Below are positions 14,791-16,270 of a stretch of 16,270 nucleotides of DNA, piece after piece. Origin of the DNA: Sulfurimonas sp. (lineage in GTDB: Bacteria > Campylobacterota > Campylobacteria > Campylobacterales > Sulfurimonadaceae). The notes beneath the pieces were generated by a model. That model did not search any database. It was not told the DNA's origin and saw nothing but the letters and a program-made list of their open reading frames with translations. The DNA lies in the NCBI RefSeq assembly GCF_023229105.1, contig NZ_JALNZY010000048.1, forward strand, positions 1 through 16,270. Reading direction: 5' to 3'. Position numbers and translations under genes: made by a program. The first letter of the stretch is position 1; every line of letters starts with the position of its first letter.

Positions 14791-14856
14791 TTAATGAAAT
14801 TTCTGTTTTTTTTTGCATCTTGCAAATACCTGGGGTATGCTAGATGCTACATTCAT
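14791..14856 (-). other. Short frame MNVASSIPQ..., possible relic of a gene start
   Basis: A 21-codon frame begins ATGAATGTAGCATCTAGCATAC, close to the first bases of the gene starting at 16211 (about 18 of the first 22 positions agree by eye: MNVASSI against MNVTSTI). It runs into an A-rich tract and stops at 14791. No clear SD precedes it. It may be the leftover 5' end of a second copy of the 16211 gene family, or chance; I do not count it as a gene. Confidence 0.25.
14815..14847. repeat. Imperfect hairpin between the split hypothetical gene and the toxin-antitoxin operon
   Basis: Nested inverted repeats share nearly one centre: outer arms GCATCT (14815-14820) and AGATGC (14842-14847), inner arms ATACC (14826-14830) and GGTAT (14834-14838) around a TGG loop, with a 5 x 3 internal loop between. 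On the minus strand it is followed by a run of A, not T, so it is not an intrinsic terminator for the upstream gene. Confidence 0.45.
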
Positions 14857-14870
14857 AATATATTCTCGTA

Positions 14871-15500
14871 TTAAGATCTCGTATATAATTTGTAAAACTC
14901 TTCTAGCAGTCTCTTTGTCTCAGACTTAGGAGCTTTATCGTTGAACATCTTTTCTAGTGACTGGGCAAAAAACTCATTATTGCTAGATTGTTTTACTTCA
15001 TCACTTACATAAGCCATAGCTTCTTGTGGTGAAGAGAGATTGTTAACGCTCATCGCTTTTAGTAGATGTTCATCTCCAGTATGACCAAATACAAATATAA
15101 ATCTTGATTTTTCATCTTCACTCATATTTTCAACAAACTTATCTAGCATATTTAAAGCTTTATCATTTTCTTTTAAAAACATTCCAAAAGTATTTGACTT
15201 ATCATTGATTGCATCTAGCCAACGAGTTGGTATATTTGTTAGTTCTGGTTTTGTATCATCTTTGTTATCTACTTGCTTTTTATTCTCAATAGCTAAGAGT
15301 TTTTCTAATGAACTAGCTTCTTTACTATTTTCATCAAGCAGTACTTTTATCATCGCTTGTTGCTCTAGTGAGGAGCTATCATCACTTGCTTTTTCTAAAC
15401 TCTCTTTATACTCTTGAAGTAACTCTTTTTTATAATCATGGAGCATTTGTGCTATTTTAGGTTTTGCTTCTTCTGAATCGCCCTCTTGCTTAAGCAACAT
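14871..15500 (-). CDS. Hypothetical protein, C-terminal part of a gene split by an in-frame stop
   Basis: I do not recognise the family. The 209-residue product is hydrophilic and mostly helical, rich in Glu, Lys, Asp and Ser (KKELLQEYKESLEKASDD near the start), with a central DDTKPELTNIPTRWLDAIND and a C-terminal segment SRFIFVFGHTGDEHLLKAMSVN then KRLLEEFYKLYTRS. No signal peptide or TM segment is seen. The ATG at 15500 has no convincing SD. The same frame stays open for 55 more codons upstream, up to the TAA at 15666-15668 that ends the previous gene in the very same frame, and that stretch (FLGIYKNSEASFDAKNQED onward) reads like protein. It is therefore most likely the downstream half of one ancestral gene of about 445 codons and may not be translated on its own. 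Confidence 0.5.
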   Translation of the reverse strand: MLLKQEGDSEEAKPKIAQMLHDYKKELLQEYKESLEKASDDSSSLEQQAMIKVLLDENSKEASSLEKLLAIENKKQVDNKDDTKPELTNIPTRWLDAINDKSNTFGMFLKENDKALNMLDKFVENMSEDEKSRFIFVFGHTGDEHLLKAMSVNNLSSPQEAMAYVSDEVKQSSNNEFFAQSLEKMFNDKAPKSETKRLLEEFYKLYTRS

Positions 15501-15665
15501 CTGCTCATATTCATCTACTTTATTTTGGATGTCATCTTTGATTTTTGATGATGCAAACGAGATAGATTCTTTTGAGTATAAATCTTCTAAAAACTTATCT
15601 ATAACTGAGTCTTCTTGATTTTTTGCGTCAAAAGATGCTTCACTATTTTTATAAATACCTAAAAA

Positions 15666-16211
15666 TTAATTCATTACATCGATTAGCCCGATGTTATCAA
15701 CACTTCCATTTTTTTGAGACTCTTCTATAAATGTTTCAAATCTATCAATGGTAGAATTTTTACTTGTATCGATAGAATCAAACTTTTGTCTGTCTATGGT
15801 TTGTGTAGTATGATTAGCTTTTATGCTTGTCATAAACTCAAGTTCAAGTACGCTTTTTATTTGAGATTTCTCAATATCTGTTTTACCCTCAAGAGCTTTA
15901 TTTAATGCTTTATTTCCCTCTTCATCGAGAGACTTTATAGATCTCATCCCATGCCAATATGAGAGCTCTTTTCGCTCAACTTCCGACATATTGTCATAGT
16001 TCATAGCTAGTAGAGTTTCATATCTAGTAGGCTGTTGTTTTTGAGTTATGAGTTCATAGAAATGTTCTTTTGATTCATAGCCTTGAGAATTATCTTGATG
16101 TTCAACTTGACCAGTACCTCCTAATTCATAATTAGTAGACTTCACATGAGATTGAGGAGATCTGAGTTTAGTGTTATTATATTGAGTTTGTATTGTTGAT
16201 GTTACATTCAT
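15666..16211 (-). CDS. Hypothetical protein, N-terminal part of a gene split by an in-frame stop
   Basis: I do not recognise the family. The 181-residue product starts MNVTSTIQTQYNNTK, a Ser/Thr/Asn/Gln-rich opening often seen in Campylobacterota surface or flagella-associated proteins of unknown role, but no signal peptide is present. A helical, charged body follows (YETLLAMNYDNMSEVERKEL, SYWHGMRSIKSLDEEGNKAL, EKSQIKSVLELEFM), ending ...SVDNIGLIDVMN before TAA. The ATG has AAAGGA 6 bases upstream and overlaps the stop of the preceding gene (ATGA), so it sits in an operon. Beyond the TAA the same frame continues through 14871. The helix at the break (IGLIDVMN / FLGIYKNSE) reads naturally across one missing residue, so this is likely the front half of a broken gene, though it could still yield a 181-residue protein. 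Confidence 0.65.
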   Translation of the reverse strand: MNVTSTIQTQYNNTKLRSPQSHVKSTNYELGGTGQVEHQDNSQGYESKEHFYELITQKQQPTRYETLLAMNYDNMSEVERKELSYWHGMRSIKSLDEEGNKALNKALEGKTDIEKSQIKSVLELEFMTSIKANHTTQTIDRQKFDSIDTSKNSTIDRFETFIEESQKNGSVDNIGLIDVMN

Positions 16212-16270
16212 GATTTATCCTTTGTATTCATTTCATCAAGTACAGAGTTGTCAAATATTTTATCTCCGTA
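16208..16270 (-). CDS. C-terminal end of a gene entering from the right edge
   Basis: The last 63 bases form one open frame on the minus strand, ending YGDKIFDNSVLDEMNTKDKS then TGA. The TGA overlaps the ATG of the next gene as ATGA, and the AAGGAT that serves as that gene's ribosome site lies inside these last codons. Only 20 residues are visible, with no recognisable motif, so the product cannot be named. The overlap and shared strand are the main evidence that it is real. Confidence 0.5.
   Translation of the reverse strand, partial: YGDKIFDNSVLDEMNTKDKS

Noticed and set aside
14811..14847. Hairpin plus homopolymer as an intrinsic terminator
   Set aside because: On the minus strand, where the genes lie, the hairpin is followed by A and not T. 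On the plus strand the T run precedes the hairpin.
14815..14847. attC-like integron recombination site
   Set aside because: The bulged hairpin lacks the expected AAC and GTT core boxes, and there is no integrase or cassette array in the window.

Overview
The window looks like chromosomal DNA from a Campylobacterota (epsilonproteobacterial) species, most likely close to Sulfurimonas. This rests on low GC with AT-rich intergenic DNA, a fused ResB/CcsA cytochrome c synthase, a soluble FlgS-type flagellar sensor kinase, and a large c-di-GMP sensor protein with a haem-c motif. The genus is inferred from gene content and protein style, not from any search. Every gene I can support is on the minus strand, so the text below reads from high to low coordinates. 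No gene-free stretch exceeds about 300 bases, and I saw no tRNA, rRNA, CRISPR array or intact insertion sequence.

Core block (about 13214 down to 1). efp (translation factor EF-P) has its own promoter-like region and ends in a perfect hairpin. Next is a membrane GGDEF-EAL protein with a periplasmic CLSCH haem-c motif, then dnaE (replicative polymerase alpha subunit). dnaE heads a tight run: a two-TM small protein, a DUF167/UPF0235 protein, an M18 aminopeptidase and flgS. Their junctions use a Shine-Dalgarno sequence overlapping a stop, TAATG, a 23-nt gap and TGATG, so an operon is very likely. A small unknown protein and the fused cytochrome c synthase ccsBA follow after gaps of 50-60 bases; ccsBA runs off the left edge.

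Accessory block (about 13300-16270). This looks like a decaying module region. It holds a complete HI1419/HI1420-type toxin-antitoxin pair with a near-consensus promoter and a likely operator, and a Zeta-toxin-like gene that has lost its P-loop end and carries an in-frame TAA. Immediately after the Zeta relic comes a tightly linked 61-residue helical protein. Between that and efp lies a degenerate second copy of the antitoxin 3' end, so the Zeta segment is bracketed by two copies of the same ~44-base sequence. At the right edge a long hypothetical gene is also split by one in-frame TAA, and the tail of another gene overlaps its start.

Most notable are the two independent same-frame ochre interruptions in one small region, the antitoxin-end direct repeat around the Zeta relic, the promoter that would give a nearly leaderless GTG-start toxin mRNA, and the haem-c c-di-GMP sensor in a genome that also encodes a haem lyase in this window.
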